From DASQUP01 sp035641235 (GTDB taxonomy: Bacteria; Actinomycetota; CADDZG01; WHSQ01): a stretch of DNA of 12,921 nucleotides. Below, in pieces: positions 1-6,341 of the stretch. The stretch spans positions 1-12,921 of the forward strand of contig DASQUP010000089.1 of assembly GCA_035641235.1 (NCBI GenBank). The letters are read 5' to 3'. The notes beneath the pieces were generated by a model. It was not told where the DNA came from. It was given only the letters and a program-made list of their open reading frames with translations, and searched no databases. A program made the translations under genes and the position numbers. Every line of letters begins with the position of its first letter. Within the stretch, counting starts at the first letter, position 1.

Positions 1-154
1 TCCACACTCGTTCGAGCTATTCCTCGACGCGCTGGCCGGCGCTCGGGACGTTCCGTCAGTGACCGTTCGAGAGGCCGCCGACCGTGTCGCCATCATGGAG
101 GCGTTGTATGAATCCGCCAATCGCAGCCGCTGGATTACCCCGCCCCTTGAGTGA
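1..154 (+). CDS. C-terminal end of a probable Gfo/Idh/MocA-family oxidoreductase (partial)
   Basis: An open frame enters from the left edge (first whole codon at 2) and stops at TGA 152-154, giving about 50 residues. It contains FELFLDALAG, then an acidic/hydrophobic helix with REAADRVAIMEALYESA, and ends in SRWITPPLE. This is the typical last helix of Gfo/Idh/MocA NAD(P)-dependent sugar or inositol dehydrogenases, where a V-x-x-A-A-x-x-V-x-x-M-E-A-x-Y-x-S-A pattern precedes a short G/S-R-W tail. The Rossmann domain and catalytic Lys lie outside the window, so substrate and activity cannot be judged. It runs in the same direction as the epoxide hydrolase, 143 bases upstream of that gene's start. 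The family call rests only on this tail and could be wrong; that it is a coding C-terminus is more secure. Confidence 0.68.
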   Translation, partial: PHSFELFLDALAGARDVPSVTVREAADRVAIMEALYESANRSRWITPPLE

Positions 155-297
155 GGGGAATCACCGATTCCGTGCGCCGGGCCGGTTTATGCCGTTGTTA
201 TGGAGACTTCGAGGTAGTGCGTTGCGCGCACCGGCCAATTCATGCAGTGACCACAGAAGCTGGTTCCCTAGGTCCAGTGAAACAGGGAGGAGTTGTC

Positions 298-1467
298 TTG
301 GGCGCGATATCTGACGAAGTGACCGAGTTTCAGACAGAAGTCCCCCAGACGGAGCTCGACTCCCTTCGCACTCGATTACGCCAAACGCGCTGGCCAGAAC
401 GCGAAACCGTTGATGACTGGTCGCAGGGCGTGCCGCTGGCGTATATGCAAGATCTGTGCAGCTACTGGGCCGATGATTACGACTGGCGCGCTACCGAATC
501 GCGGCTCAACGCCATACCGCAGTTCCGCACGGTTATAGACGGACTCGGTATCCACTTCCTTCATGTTCGTTCGTCACACGCGGAGGCGTTGCCAATCGTA
601 ATGTCTCACGGATGGCCGGGATCGATCATTGAGTTCCTCAAAGTAATCGGGCCCCTTACCGACCCGACGGCTCACGGTGGTGATGCCGAGGACTCTTTCC
701 ACATCGTTTGCCCCTCACTTCCGGGATACGGCTTCAGCGACAAGCCGGCCGAGCCCGGGTGGGGGATCGAACGGATCGCAGCTGCGTGGGCCGAGTTGAT
801 GAGGCGTCTGGGATACAAGCGATACGGTACGTTGGGCAGCGACTGGGGAACGAGCATCAGCGCGAGCCTCGGCCAGCAGGACCGCGATCACGTCGCCGCC
901 ATCCATCTCATCCCTCCGCTCGCACCCCCAGATCCTAAGACGTTCGATGATCTGACAGAGCGAGAGAGACAGGCGCTCGCATCCCTCGAACACTCGGCTG
1001 AGTGGGACTCCGGCTACTCGCAGGAGCACGCCACCAGGCCGCAAACCATCGGGTATGCGCTCGTGGACTCGCCGGCAGCCTTGTGCGCGTGGATCATCGA
1101 GAAGTTTTGGGCGTGGACCGACTGCGACGGCCATCTCGAGAACGCACTCTCGCGCGATGAACTGCTCGACAACCTCATGATGTATTGGTTGCCGGGTGCG
1201 GGCGCCTCCTCGGCTCGCTTGTATTGGGAGAGCATCAGACAGGTGAACGAGTGGATCTCGGGGTCAAAGATCGACACCGTTGCTGTGCCTACTGGGTGCT
1301 CAATATTCCCCAAGGAACTACAGCGTCCATCTCGGCGATGGGCTGAAAAGCGCTTCGTCGACATCCGCTACTGGAATGAGCCCGAGCGTGGTGGCCACTT
1401 CGCCGCATTCGAGCAGCCCGATCTATTCGTCGAGGAGGTGCGCACTTTCTTCCGCCTCTTCCGTTAA
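298..1467 (+). CDS. Epoxide hydrolase, EHN-domain alpha/beta-hydrolase
   Basis: A 389-residue protein related to microsomal-type epoxide hydrolases, which open epoxides to diols through an aspartyl-ester intermediate. The N-terminal EHN domain (about 8-115) has the family signatures RWPERE, GVPLAYMQDL and YDWRATESRLN. The alpha/beta-hydrolase core follows. HGWPGS (104-109) is the oxyanion-hole motif, and GSDWG (180-184) carries the likely nucleophile Asp182. Tyr253 and Tyr309 sit where the lid tyrosines are expected. FPKE (Glu340) is a candidate acid member, and GGHFAAFEQP supplies His367. Length is normal and no key residue is missing. I chose TTG 298 because GGGAGGAG (285-292) lies just before it and the EHN domain begins soon after; a reading from 151 would add about 49 residues unlike the family. 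It probably acts in the cytoplasm; the substrate cannot be inferred. No partner enzyme adjoins it apart from the partial oxidoreductase upstream. Confidence 0.92.
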   Translation: MGAISDEVTEFQTEVPQTELDSLRTRLRQTRWPERETVDDWSQGVPLAYMQDLCSYWADDYDWRATESRLNAIPQFRTVIDGLGIHFLHVRSSHAEALPIVMSHGWPGSIIEFLKVIGPLTDPTAHGGDAEDSFHIVCPSLPGYGFSDKPAEPGWGIERIAAAWAELMRRLGYKRYGTLGSDWGTSISASLGQQDRDHVAAIHLIPPLAPPDPKTFDDLTERERQALASLEHSAEWDSGYSQEHATRPQTIGYALVDSPAALCAWIIEKFWAWTDCDGHLENALSRDELLDNLMMYWLPGAGASSARLYWESIRQVNEWISGSKIDTVAVPTGCSIFPKELQRPSRRWAEKRFVDIRYWNEPERGGHFAAFEQPDLFVEEVRTFFRLFR

Positions 1468-1552
1468 CTCCGGCGGGCGCTCCCATAGCGGGACCTGCAC
1501 AAATAGCATCAGGCAGAAGTACGCAGGGCCAGTCAGGACGCCCGGCCACACA

Positions 1553-1604
1553 CTTGAAAACCGTTGTCCGAAAGGACTCGTGGGTTCGAGTCCCACGCCC
1601 TCGG
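1553..1604 (+). tRNA. tRNA-Ser(UGA) 3' fragment, probable integration scar (att site)
   Basis: The sequence reads as the 3' half of a class II serine tRNA. It has an anticodon loop CTTGAAA (1553-1559, anticodon TGA), a 3' anticodon strand ACCGT (1560-1564) and a long variable arm GTCC-GAAA-GGAC (1566-1577). The T arm follows as GTGGG-TTCGAGT-CCCAC (1580-1596), then an acceptor 3' strand GCCCTCG (1597-1603) and discriminator G1604. No CCA is encoded. The 5' half is absent: the bases before 1553 do not pair with ACCGT, and there is no D arm or matching 5' acceptor CGAGGGC at the right distance. A break exactly at the anticodon loop is typical of tyrosine-recombinase integration into tRNA genes, which leaves the displaced 3' end at the far side of the element. 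By that logic the element lies to the left. It is not a functional tRNA. Confidence 0.75.
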
Positions 1605-1610
1605 CTCTGC

Positions 1611-1640
1611 GGGACGGTTCGGGACGAATCGGGACGGAAT
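1611..1640 (+). repeat. Three tandem 10-bp repeats, GGGACG core
   Basis: GGGACGGTTC, GGGACGAATC and GGGACGGAAT follow one another with an exact 10-bp period, starting seven bases after the tRNA-Ser fragment. Such repeats beside an att core resemble integrase arm-binding sites. They could equally be an operator for vapBC, which begins about 100 bases on. The sequence shows the repeat; both roles are inference. Confidence 0.55.
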
Positions 1641-1681
1641 TTCGTTCCTGAGACACAAGAAGGCCGCATCGAATCGATCCG

Positions 1682-1710
1682 TTGACCTTCCTTGTGCCGA
1701 TGTGTACCAT
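1682..1710 (+). promoter_or_regulatory. Predicted vapBC promoter
   Basis: TTGACC (1682-1687) and TACCAT (1705-1710) are separated by 17 bases, a good sigma70-type arrangement, 34 bases before the vapB start. A perfect 10-bp palindrome TTTTCGAAAA (1715-1724) lies just downstream, near the expected transcription start. VapB-type antitoxins usually autorepress through such sites, so it is a plausible operator. Confidence 0.5.
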
Positions 1711-1743
1711 AAGTTTTTCGAAAAGCGCCACATTGGAGGAGCC

Positions 1744-2004
1744 GTGGAAGTCGGTGTGAGGGAACTTCGAGACAATCTCAGCAGATGGATCGCCAAGGCT
1801 CGCCGCGGCCAGGACGTAGTCATCACCGAGCGAGGTAAGCCCGTTGCGCGGCTGACGAAGTACGGGGAGAGTCCAGCCCTGCAGAGGTTGATCGAGGAGG
1901 GAAGGGTGACGCTTCCGAAGCACCGTAAGACCAAGATCGATCGAACGGGCCTGGTCAAACCACGAGGAAGCGTCCCCGAGCTGGTTAAAGACCAGCGACG
2001 TTGA
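1744..2004 (+). CDS. vapB: Phd/YefM-type antitoxin of a type II (VapBC-like) module
   Basis: An 86-residue protein. Residues 1-37, with VGVRELRDNLSRWI, VVITERGKPVARL and a basic KARRGQD turn, match the DNA-binding fold of Phd/YefM antitoxins, which dimerise and bind their own promoter. The C-terminal half (about 45-86, rich in K, R and E) is the variable part expected to wrap and neutralise the toxin. I chose GTG 1744 because GGAGGA (1735-1740) precedes it and the domain begins immediately; the same frame is open from 1564 but runs back through the tRNA fragment. Its stop TGA (2002-2004) overlaps the TTG start of the PIN-domain toxin (TTGA), so the two are probably translationally coupled. 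The symbol reflects the pairing with a PIN toxin; strictly the fold is Phd-like. Confidence 0.88.
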   Translation: MEVGVRELRDNLSRWIAKARRGQDVVITERGKPVARLTKYGESPALQRLIEEGRVTLPKHRKTKIDRTGLVKPRGSVPELVKDQRR

Positions 2005-2423
2005 ACGTCTATTTCGAGACTTCTGCTCTCATCAAACTCTTCCTCGATGAGCCGGGAGCAGACGACGCTCGGGATCTCTGGGATGCCGCCGACCTCGTGA
2101 CTATTGCTTTAATCGCTTACCCGGAAGCTAGGGCGGCTCTGGCCGCAGCCGAACGAGCCCGTCGCATCTCCGCTGCCGAGCTAGGCGGCGTAAAGCAAAG
2201 GCTCGATCGGCGATGGATACAGGCACAGGTGATCGACTTTGATCAACCGATCGCACTCACTGCCGGAGATATATCAGAACGATTCGCCTTGCGCGGCTAC
2301 AACGCTGTGCACCTAGCTACGGCGATGTCTCTTCAGGACGACAGTCTCCTCATCGCGACCTGGGATAGAGAACTCGCCTCCGCCTGTCTCGAAGCGAGCC
2401 TGCGGATTTCGCCGCCCCTCTGA
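2001..2423 (+). CDS. vapC: PIN-domain toxin (VapC-like ribonuclease)
   Basis: A 140-residue PIN-domain protein, the normal length for VapC, a Mg-dependent RNase that cuts tRNA or rRNA when free of its antitoxin. Conserved blocks are VYFETSALIKLF (3-14), the helix AYPEARAAL with Glu42, RGYNAVHLATAM (98-109) and ATWDREL with Asp122. Two metal-coordinating positions differ from the usual form: Glu6 stands where most VapC have Asp (Y-x-D-T-S-A-L), and Asn101 stands where the RGYDAVHLA motif has Asp. The fold is clear, but activity may be reduced or altered. The TTG start at 2001 overlaps the antitoxin stop and lacks its own strong ribosome site, which suggests coupled translation. A TGTGATC/GATCACA inverted repeat (2450-2456 and 2472-2478) follows the stop and might form a weak terminator. 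Confidence 0.88.
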   Translation: MNVYFETSALIKLFLDEPGADDARDLWDAADLVTIALIAYPEARAALAAAERARRISAAELGGVKQRLDRRWIQAQVIDFDQPIALTAGDISERFALRGYNAVHLATAMSLQDDSLLIATWDRELASACLEASLRISPPL

Positions 2424-2773
2424 CAACCGCCGCGCCATTCGATCGCGGATGTGATCGTGAAGCAAGTCTTTGATCACACGGGGCTGGTCTTCGGCGTGCT
2501 GGGCCCTCCCAATCCATTGGCATTCTGGGCAGGTCTGGGGCTGTAGCCATCACTGCCGGTACGGAGTAGGCGGATCGGCGAAGCCATTCCAACCACGTCA
2601 TGAGCTCAGTCTTACGGCTTACGAGCGAGCAGACGCTCGATTACTCCAGCTCGCAGGCGATCAATTTCCTCGATCTCGAAGCCCCGGTTCGCCGATGGGG
2701 CCTTCCTCGACTCCGCCCGGACTCGCGACCGGGACCCCGATTGGTTCGATGCTTTCATGACTTACGAGGTGTC
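2424..2773. other. 350-base stretch without a confident gene
   Basis: No open frame here has a ribosome site and a recognisable family. On the plus strand the frame from 2600 begins convincingly (TSEQTLDYSSSQ, then INFLDLEAP) and a second frame ends convincingly (RFADGAFLDSARTRDRD, then DWFDAFMTYEVS with stop TAG 2775-2777). They would join if one indel lay near 2683-2700, so a small decayed gene is possible. On the minus strand a short frame with CPECQWIGRAQHAE followed by a basic helix lies at about 2420-2540, with no start or homology I can name. I regard the stretch as intergenic with possible gene remnants. Confidence 0.35.
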
Positions 2774-4969
2774 TTAGGGCGAACTCTCGGGAGATGGCGG
2801 TGGGCTGGCCTCGGGGGTCGCTGTCTCTTCCTCGGTGGGGGATTCCTGGGGTGTTACCTCGTCCTGTGGGGCCTCGTTCTCGGATGGGGTGGATCCTGAA
2901 TCCTGCTCAGATTCCTCCGGTTGTGGACTTCCGGGCTCCTCCGGCCGGTCCTCCCGACGTTCGATTATGAATCGGGCGAGCGTTGATTCTTCGGAGCTAC
3001 GGGGGATATCGGTCACGTCGCGCGGCGGCCTTGTCGATTGCGAGCCACCCATCACGAGCACCGCCCCCACAATTCCAAAGGCTAGGAGCGCGGCACTGGC
3101 TCCGACGTAATAGGGCACTAACGCGGCCGCCCGCTCGCGGAGGTGCTCGGTTCGGCGGCGGCGTTCGAGCTGCGGAGTGAGCTTGACGCGCACGTTCAAC
3201 CACGACATCAGAAGCGACGATCCGTAGACGACCCCCTGCCATGCAAACAACCCGACGAGAAGCGGAGTAGCTTCTCCACTTAAAGCGACCGCGATTCCCA
3301 AGCCCCACAACACAAGCGTGAGAACGGTTTCGACTTTGGCATCACGAATCGCGCCCCACATCGATTGGTCTTCCTGCTGCTTTGGTGTGCGCATGAAGGT
3401 GCTTCGGGGTCGGATCAGCGCCTGCAGTGTTGCAATCGCAACGGTCCACGATGTCGAGAGCCAGTTGAGAAAGGCCAGTACCGCTCTTGTGATCCCTATA
3501 CCTGTCGTGTGTCGGAGGGTCCACTGTGCCCGCAAGATCCCAGTTGCAATCAATGCCACGGGCAACACGACAAGAGAGCCGAATAGGGGGCGGACGTTGA
3601 CCTCTTCGCCGCTCAGTATCAGATAGGCCGCAACGAGAAGGGCCAGAGTAAAAGCGAGATGGAGCACGTCGTTGAACCACACCAGACCACTGCCGAACAG
3701 GTAGTCCAAACGCTGTCCCAACGTCAATCGGTTTCGCCGGGTGCGTGGCCAGGGCAGCAGGGTGCGGAAATACCGTCTTAGGATCTGGATGCCTCCAAAA
3801 CACCACCTGTACCTCTGGCGCTTGAAGGCGGAGAACGTCAGCGGCATGATCCCGCGTCCCATCGATTGATCGATGTAGACGCTTTCGGAACCTGCTTGGA
3901 GCAGGCGCAGTGACGTTTCCGCATCTTCGGTAATGCACCACTCGGGCCATCCCCCGATCTCCTCCAGGCTGGAGCGTCGAATCAAGCCCATGGTTCCTGA
4001 AAAGATGATTGAGTTGCGCTGGTTGCGCGAGGGCATCGAGGACTTGAAGAAGTACTTGTAGCCGTCGTAACACGCCGTCAGGTATGGATCTCCTTCGTAT
4101 TCCCTGTAGTCCTGTGGCGTCTGCACGAATGCGACATTCGGATTCGCGAAGTAGCCGACGGTCCGCCTGAGGTAATCAGCATCGGCGAGATAGTCAGCGT
4201 CGATGATTCCTACGATCTCGACATCGGGGTCGAGCTTGGGGATGGCGTGGTTGAGAGCGCCGGCTTTGAAGCCCTCGATTCCCTCCAGATGGAGGAATCG
4301 CACCTTGTCTCGCCCCTCACAGTAGTCGGCCACCGGACGCCACATCTCTTCATCGGCTGTGTTGTTGTCTATGACGACTACCTCGAGGTTGGAGTAGTCG
4401 ATGCTCTCCAATGACTTGATGGTGTCGATCAGCATGTCGGGTGGTTCGTTGGATGCTGCCACCTGTAGGGAGACCTTGGGAGTATGCGCGGGGTCCGACA
4501 CCGGAAGGTCGCGAGTCGCGCGGGTGCGGCACAACACATCGCAACCCTCGAACGCGAAGTAGCCGGCAAGGAGGAGCGCAAGGAACTCGAAGACGAACAA
4601 GACTCCCGATGCAATCATCGCCACCAAGGGCAGGTCCCCTGCAAGCGTGAGATAGAGCGCTAGCCCGAGGTATGCGCACGCCGCGGATGCAAACGCACCC
4701 AAGAAAACTTGTCCCAAGGGGTTCCAATAGGGGAGAGCGAGGATCACACACACGGTTCCAAGGAAGGCGACCCCGGCTCCCGTCAAGGCGTACGACGGAA
4801 CGAGGCTCCAGAATCTCAGCGCCAGTTCGGCGCCGCCATAAGAAATCGCTGCCGCGAGTGGGATCGCGAACAACCGCGACGAGAACCGGGCATGACGTCC
4901 GATCGCCAGGAGGAGCACGGCGGCCAACGCAAGCACGAGCGCCGTCGTAAGCACGATCGTCGCGATCAT
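2774..4969 (-). CDS. Membrane-bound family-2 glycosyltransferase (BcsA/NdvB-like processive synthase)
   Basis: A 731-residue integral membrane glycosyltransferase of the cellulose-synthase superfamily, expected to extend and export a beta-glucan-type polymer from a nucleotide sugar. About four hydrophobic segments (1-140) precede a cytosolic GT-A domain (165-400). That domain holds the processive-GT2 signature residues: Asp201 (VVVIDNN), the D-x-D Asp257/Asp259 (IIDAD), the catalytic-base motif TED (347-349) and Q385-R-Y-R-W389. Further membrane segments lie at about 430-455, 462-480, 495-515, 550-590 and 618-640. There is no PilZ domain, so no sign of cyclic-di-GMP control. The last 75 or so residues are a disordered Pro/Glu/Ser/Thr tail. 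The opening (LQVAASNEPPDML, DTIKSLESIDY) resembles NdvB-like beta-glucan synthases more than BcsA, but product identity is inferred. It stands alone: no BcsB-, hydrolase- or acyltransferase-like partner adjoins it. ATG 4969 has only a weak ribosome site. Confidence 0.88.
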   Translation of the reverse strand: MIATIVLTTALVLALAAVLLLAIGRHARFSSRLFAIPLAAAISYGGAELALRFWSLVPSYALTGAGVAFLGTVCVILALPYWNPLGQVFLGAFASAACAYLGLALYLTLAGDLPLVAMIASGVLFVFEFLALLLAGYFAFEGCDVLCRTRATRDLPVSDPAHTPKVSLQVAASNEPPDMLIDTIKSLESIDYSNLEVVVIDNNTADEEMWRPVADYCEGRDKVRFLHLEGIEGFKAGALNHAIPKLDPDVEIVGIIDADYLADADYLRRTVGYFANPNVAFVQTPQDYREYEGDPYLTACYDGYKYFFKSSMPSRNQRNSIIFSGTMGLIRRSSLEEIGGWPEWCITEDAETSLRLLQAGSESVYIDQSMGRGIMPLTFSAFKRQRYRWCFGGIQILRRYFRTLLPWPRTRRNRLTLGQRLDYLFGSGLVWFNDVLHLAFTLALLVAAYLILSGEEVNVRPLFGSLVVLPVALIATGILRAQWTLRHTTGIGITRAVLAFLNWLSTSWTVAIATLQALIRPRSTFMRTPKQQEDQSMWGAIRDAKVETVLTLVLWGLGIAVALSGEATPLLVGLFAWQGVVYGSSLLMSWLNVRVKLTPQLERRRRTEHLRERAAALVPYYVGASAALLAFGIVGAVLVMGGSQSTRPPRDVTDIPRSSEESTLARFIIERREDRPEEPGSPQPEESEQDSGSTPSENEAPQDEVTPQESPTEEETATPEASPPPSPESSP

Positions 4970-5002
4970 CGCCGTGGGAGGGTGTCAGTCCGATTAGCCA
5001 TT

Positions 5003-5026
5003 GGGTAGCCTCGCTCTCTGCTACCC
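5003..5026. other. Inverted repeat upstream of the glycosyltransferase
   Basis: GGGTAGC (5003-5009) and GCTACCC (5020-5026) are perfect 7-base arms around a 10-base loop, 34 bases before the glycosyltransferase start. It could be an operator or leader hairpin for that gene, or a terminator for read-through from the VOC gene upstream. No poly-T run follows on the minus strand. Confidence 0.35.
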
Positions 5027-5091
5027 GGGGCGGCGCCCTCGAAACACCAGGTGATCGCGCCCTCCGGTCCTGGGGGCTCTGCTAAATGCGA

Positions 5092-5108
5092 CGCGCCACA
5101 GCGGCGCG
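5092..5108 (-). terminator. GC-rich hairpin directly after the VOC gene
   Basis: CGCGCC and GGCGCG form six GC pairs around ACAGC, starting one base after the VOC stop codon on the minus strand. A short ATTT follows a few bases later, so termination would be weak to moderate. Confidence 0.4.
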
Positions 5109-5109
5109 C

Positions 5110-5490
5110 TTAGCGGAGATCGGCGACGCAGAATTCGTTTCCCTCCGGATCCTGCATGACCGTCCACTCATAGCCCCACTCGTTCATGTCGGCGACGCGC
5201 GTCGCGCCCAGCTCGAGGAGCCGGGCGACTTCGGCTTCTCGGTCAGGCGCGGCAAGGTCGACGTGCATCCGGTTCTTCGCGACCTTCTTCTCGGGCACCT
5301 TTGCGAACAGCCACGTCTCCTCGTCGTCCAAACGCCACCCTTGCGTGTCGCGATGTTGGGGCATGCCGATCGATGCGAAGTCGGAAGATGATTTCGGGTC
5401 AAGCGGTCTGTCCAGGGCAGCCGACCAGAACTGAGCGACGGTCAGGGCATCCTCGCAATCGAACGTCACCGCTGCGATCTTCACGGCCAT
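5110..5490 (-). CDS. VOC-superfamily (glyoxalase-like domain) protein
   Basis: A 126-residue single-module vicinal-oxygen-chelate fold protein, close to the Glyoxalase_6-type proteins common in actinobacteria. The first half has IAAVTFDCEDALTVAQFW (residues 5-22), typical of the opening strand and helix. The second half has MHVDLAAPDREAEV (His76), LLELGA, then YEWTVMQDPEGNEFCV with Glu119. His76 and Glu119 occupy usual metal-binding positions. The family includes dioxygenases, lyases and antibiotic-binding proteins; nothing here fixes the substrate, and many such genes are uncharacterised. I chose ATG 5490, where AAAGGGA lies about 8 bases upstream, over an in-frame ATG 12 codons earlier whose extra residues are Pro-rich and unlike the fold. 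It is on the same strand as the glycosyltransferase but separated from it by 140 bases with two hairpins, so it is probably transcribed independently. Confidence 0.85.
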   Translation of the reverse strand: MAVKIAAVTFDCEDALTVAQFWSAALDRPLDPKSSSDFASIGMPQHRDTQGWRLDDEETWLFAKVPEKKVAKNRMHVDLAAPDREAEVARLLELGATRVADMNEWGYEWTVMQDPEGNEFCVADLR

Positions 5491-5625
5491 TGGGAGATCC
5501 CTTTCAGGAGGGTCCGGCGTTGGCACCGGGGGTGGGCTACTTTGGTCGAAAAGTTGCGCTGAGCGCAGGTTTTATGCCAAAGAACTGTTCCATGTGATGC
5601 GAACAGAGCGGGTCGGCTCTTTACC

Positions 5626-6261
5626 TTATCTCAGTGAAAACGGCGGGTAGCGATCCGTCACCAACAGAAACGAGTAGGCCTGCACTCGGAGGGCCCACCG
5701 CGCAACGCCTTCCACGAAGTCGAAGATCCCACGTGGATAGCGCCCAGTGAAGAGAATTGCGAACCACGCGATGATCACTCCGACGATGGCTGCGATGCCA
5801 AGCACGACTACCACGATGTAGTGCGGTATCGCCAGCAACCATTTCACCAACGGCAACCACCGGTTCAGATCCTGCTCGACGTCGGGATAGTCGAGCTCCA
5901 GATGGACGTACTGCTCCTCATCAGTGGACGGGTATCGATCCGACATCAGCGCAACGTAAGCGAACACCCGGCTCGAGAAACGGGTCAGTTCGAGATTGAA
6001 GTCGAACCACCAGCGCGGGTACTTCTGGCGGAACACGATCATGAGCAGAGCCGGAACGAACACGAGGCCTCCAGCAAAAGCGCCGATGGTGGCACCGCCT
6101 TGATCGGACGCTTCCCCGAACACCGTCCCACCGACGAACGCGAGGACGATCATGATCGGGATTACGTAGAACAAACGCAGCAGCGTCGACGGCCGCTCCA
6201 GGTCTCGATCCGGGAAGTCGATTCTCAGCCGGGCCGGATACTCGATTTCGGCACTCATCAT
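5626..6261 (-). CDS. DUF4389 membrane protein with duplicated C-terminal motif
   Basis: A 211-residue membrane protein of unknown function. Hydrophobic segments lie at about 27-45, 58-78 and 137-170. It contains two copies of the DUF4389 hallmark. The first runs from YPRWWFDF (81-88) through RVFAYVALMSDRYP to 111; the second from YPRGIFDF (175-182) through RVQAYSFLLVTDRYPPF to 208. Thus one chain carries an internal repeat of membrane segment plus motif. ATG 6261 is preceded by GGAGGAG; a second ATG follows directly and is equally possible. It is transcribed divergently from tetR and its promoter carries the same operator as mmpL, which implies co-regulation with the transporter and suggests a role in envelope or lipid handling. 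That role is inference; no biochemical function is known to me for the family. Weak inverted repeats (5605-5620 and 5555-5567) follow the stop. Confidence 0.85.
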   Translation of the reverse strand: MMSAEIEYPARLRIDFPDRDLERPSTLLRLFYVIPIMIVLAFVGGTVFGEASDQGGATIGAFAGGLVFVPALLMIVFRQKYPRWWFDFNLELTRFSSRVFAYVALMSDRYPSTDEEQYVHLELDYPDVEQDLNRWLPLVKWLLAIPHYIVVVVLGIAAIVGVIIAWFAILFTGRYPRGIFDFVEGVARWALRVQAYSFLLVTDRYPPFSLR

Positions 6262-6289
6262 GGTCTCCTCCGGGAATCTTTGGGCTCAA

Positions 6290-6302
6290 CTTACGTTGTA
6301 AG
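6290..6302. promoter_or_regulatory. TetR operator O1 (near-palindrome)
   Basis: CTTACGTTGTAAG is a 13-bp near-palindrome (TTAC and GTAA arms, centre slightly degenerate) matching the element repeated before mmpL. It lies between the promoter and the start of the DUF4389 gene, where bound repressor would block elongation or initiation. Confidence 0.65.
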
Positions 6303-6322
6303 GCAAGAAGAGACGGTATACT
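6296..6322 (+). promoter_or_regulatory. Possible tetR promoter
   Basis: TATACT (6317-6322) is a good -10 match on the plus strand, with TTGTAA (6296-6301) as a weak -35 at a short 15-base spacing. The -35 falls within O1 and the -10 touches O2, so TetR binding would cover both, consistent with autorepression. The leader to the start codon would be about 75 bases. Confidence 0.35.
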
Positions 6323-6341
6323 TACGCCGTAAGCTTGTCAA
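6315..6341 (-). promoter_or_regulatory. Predicted promoter of the DUF4389 gene with operator in the spacer
   Basis: On the minus strand TTGACA (6341-6336) precedes TATACC (6320-6315) with a 15-base spacer occupied by operator O2. The block CCTTGACA-NN-CTTACGGCGTA is shared with the mmpL promoter. Spacing is slightly short of ideal, but the shared design argues it is real. Confidence 0.6.
6321..6333. promoter_or_regulatory. TetR operator O2 (perfect palindrome)
   Basis: CTTACG-C-CGTAAG is a perfect 6+1+6 palindrome located within the DUF4389 promoter spacer and at the -10 of the possible tetR promoter. It gives the best consensus for the six related sites in the window. Confidence 0.75.

Noticed and set aside
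84..314. Open frame of 76 codons on the plus strand
   Set aside because: It overlaps the oxidoreductase end and the epoxide hydrolase start in another frame, is Arg/Pro/Ser-rich without a fold signature, and has no ribosome site.
1520..1610. A complete tRNA-Ser gene
   Set aside because: GCAGGGC near 1523 pairs partly with the acceptor 3' strand, but the distance is too short, there is no D arm and the anticodon stem cannot form, so only the 3' half is supported.
1423..1958. Minus-strand open frames over the tRNA fragment and vapB
   Set aside because: Antisense shadows that cross the tRNA scar and the antitoxin; no family resemblance or start signals. Such long shadows are common at this GC content.
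2450..2478. TGTGATC...GATCACA as a CRP-type site
   Set aside because: The spacing between arms is 15 bases, not the short spacing of CRP sites; more likely a loose hairpin after vapC.
2420..2540. Minus-strand frame with a CPEC zinc-ribbon-like motif
   Set aside because: Suggestive, but one Cys pair only, no start codon of its own, and it runs antisense into vapC; too little to call a gene.
3342..4073. 243-codon minus-strand frame within the glycosyltransferase
   Set aside because: Same strand, different frame; basic His/Arg/Pro-rich composition, while the glycosyltransferase motifs are continuous through the region.
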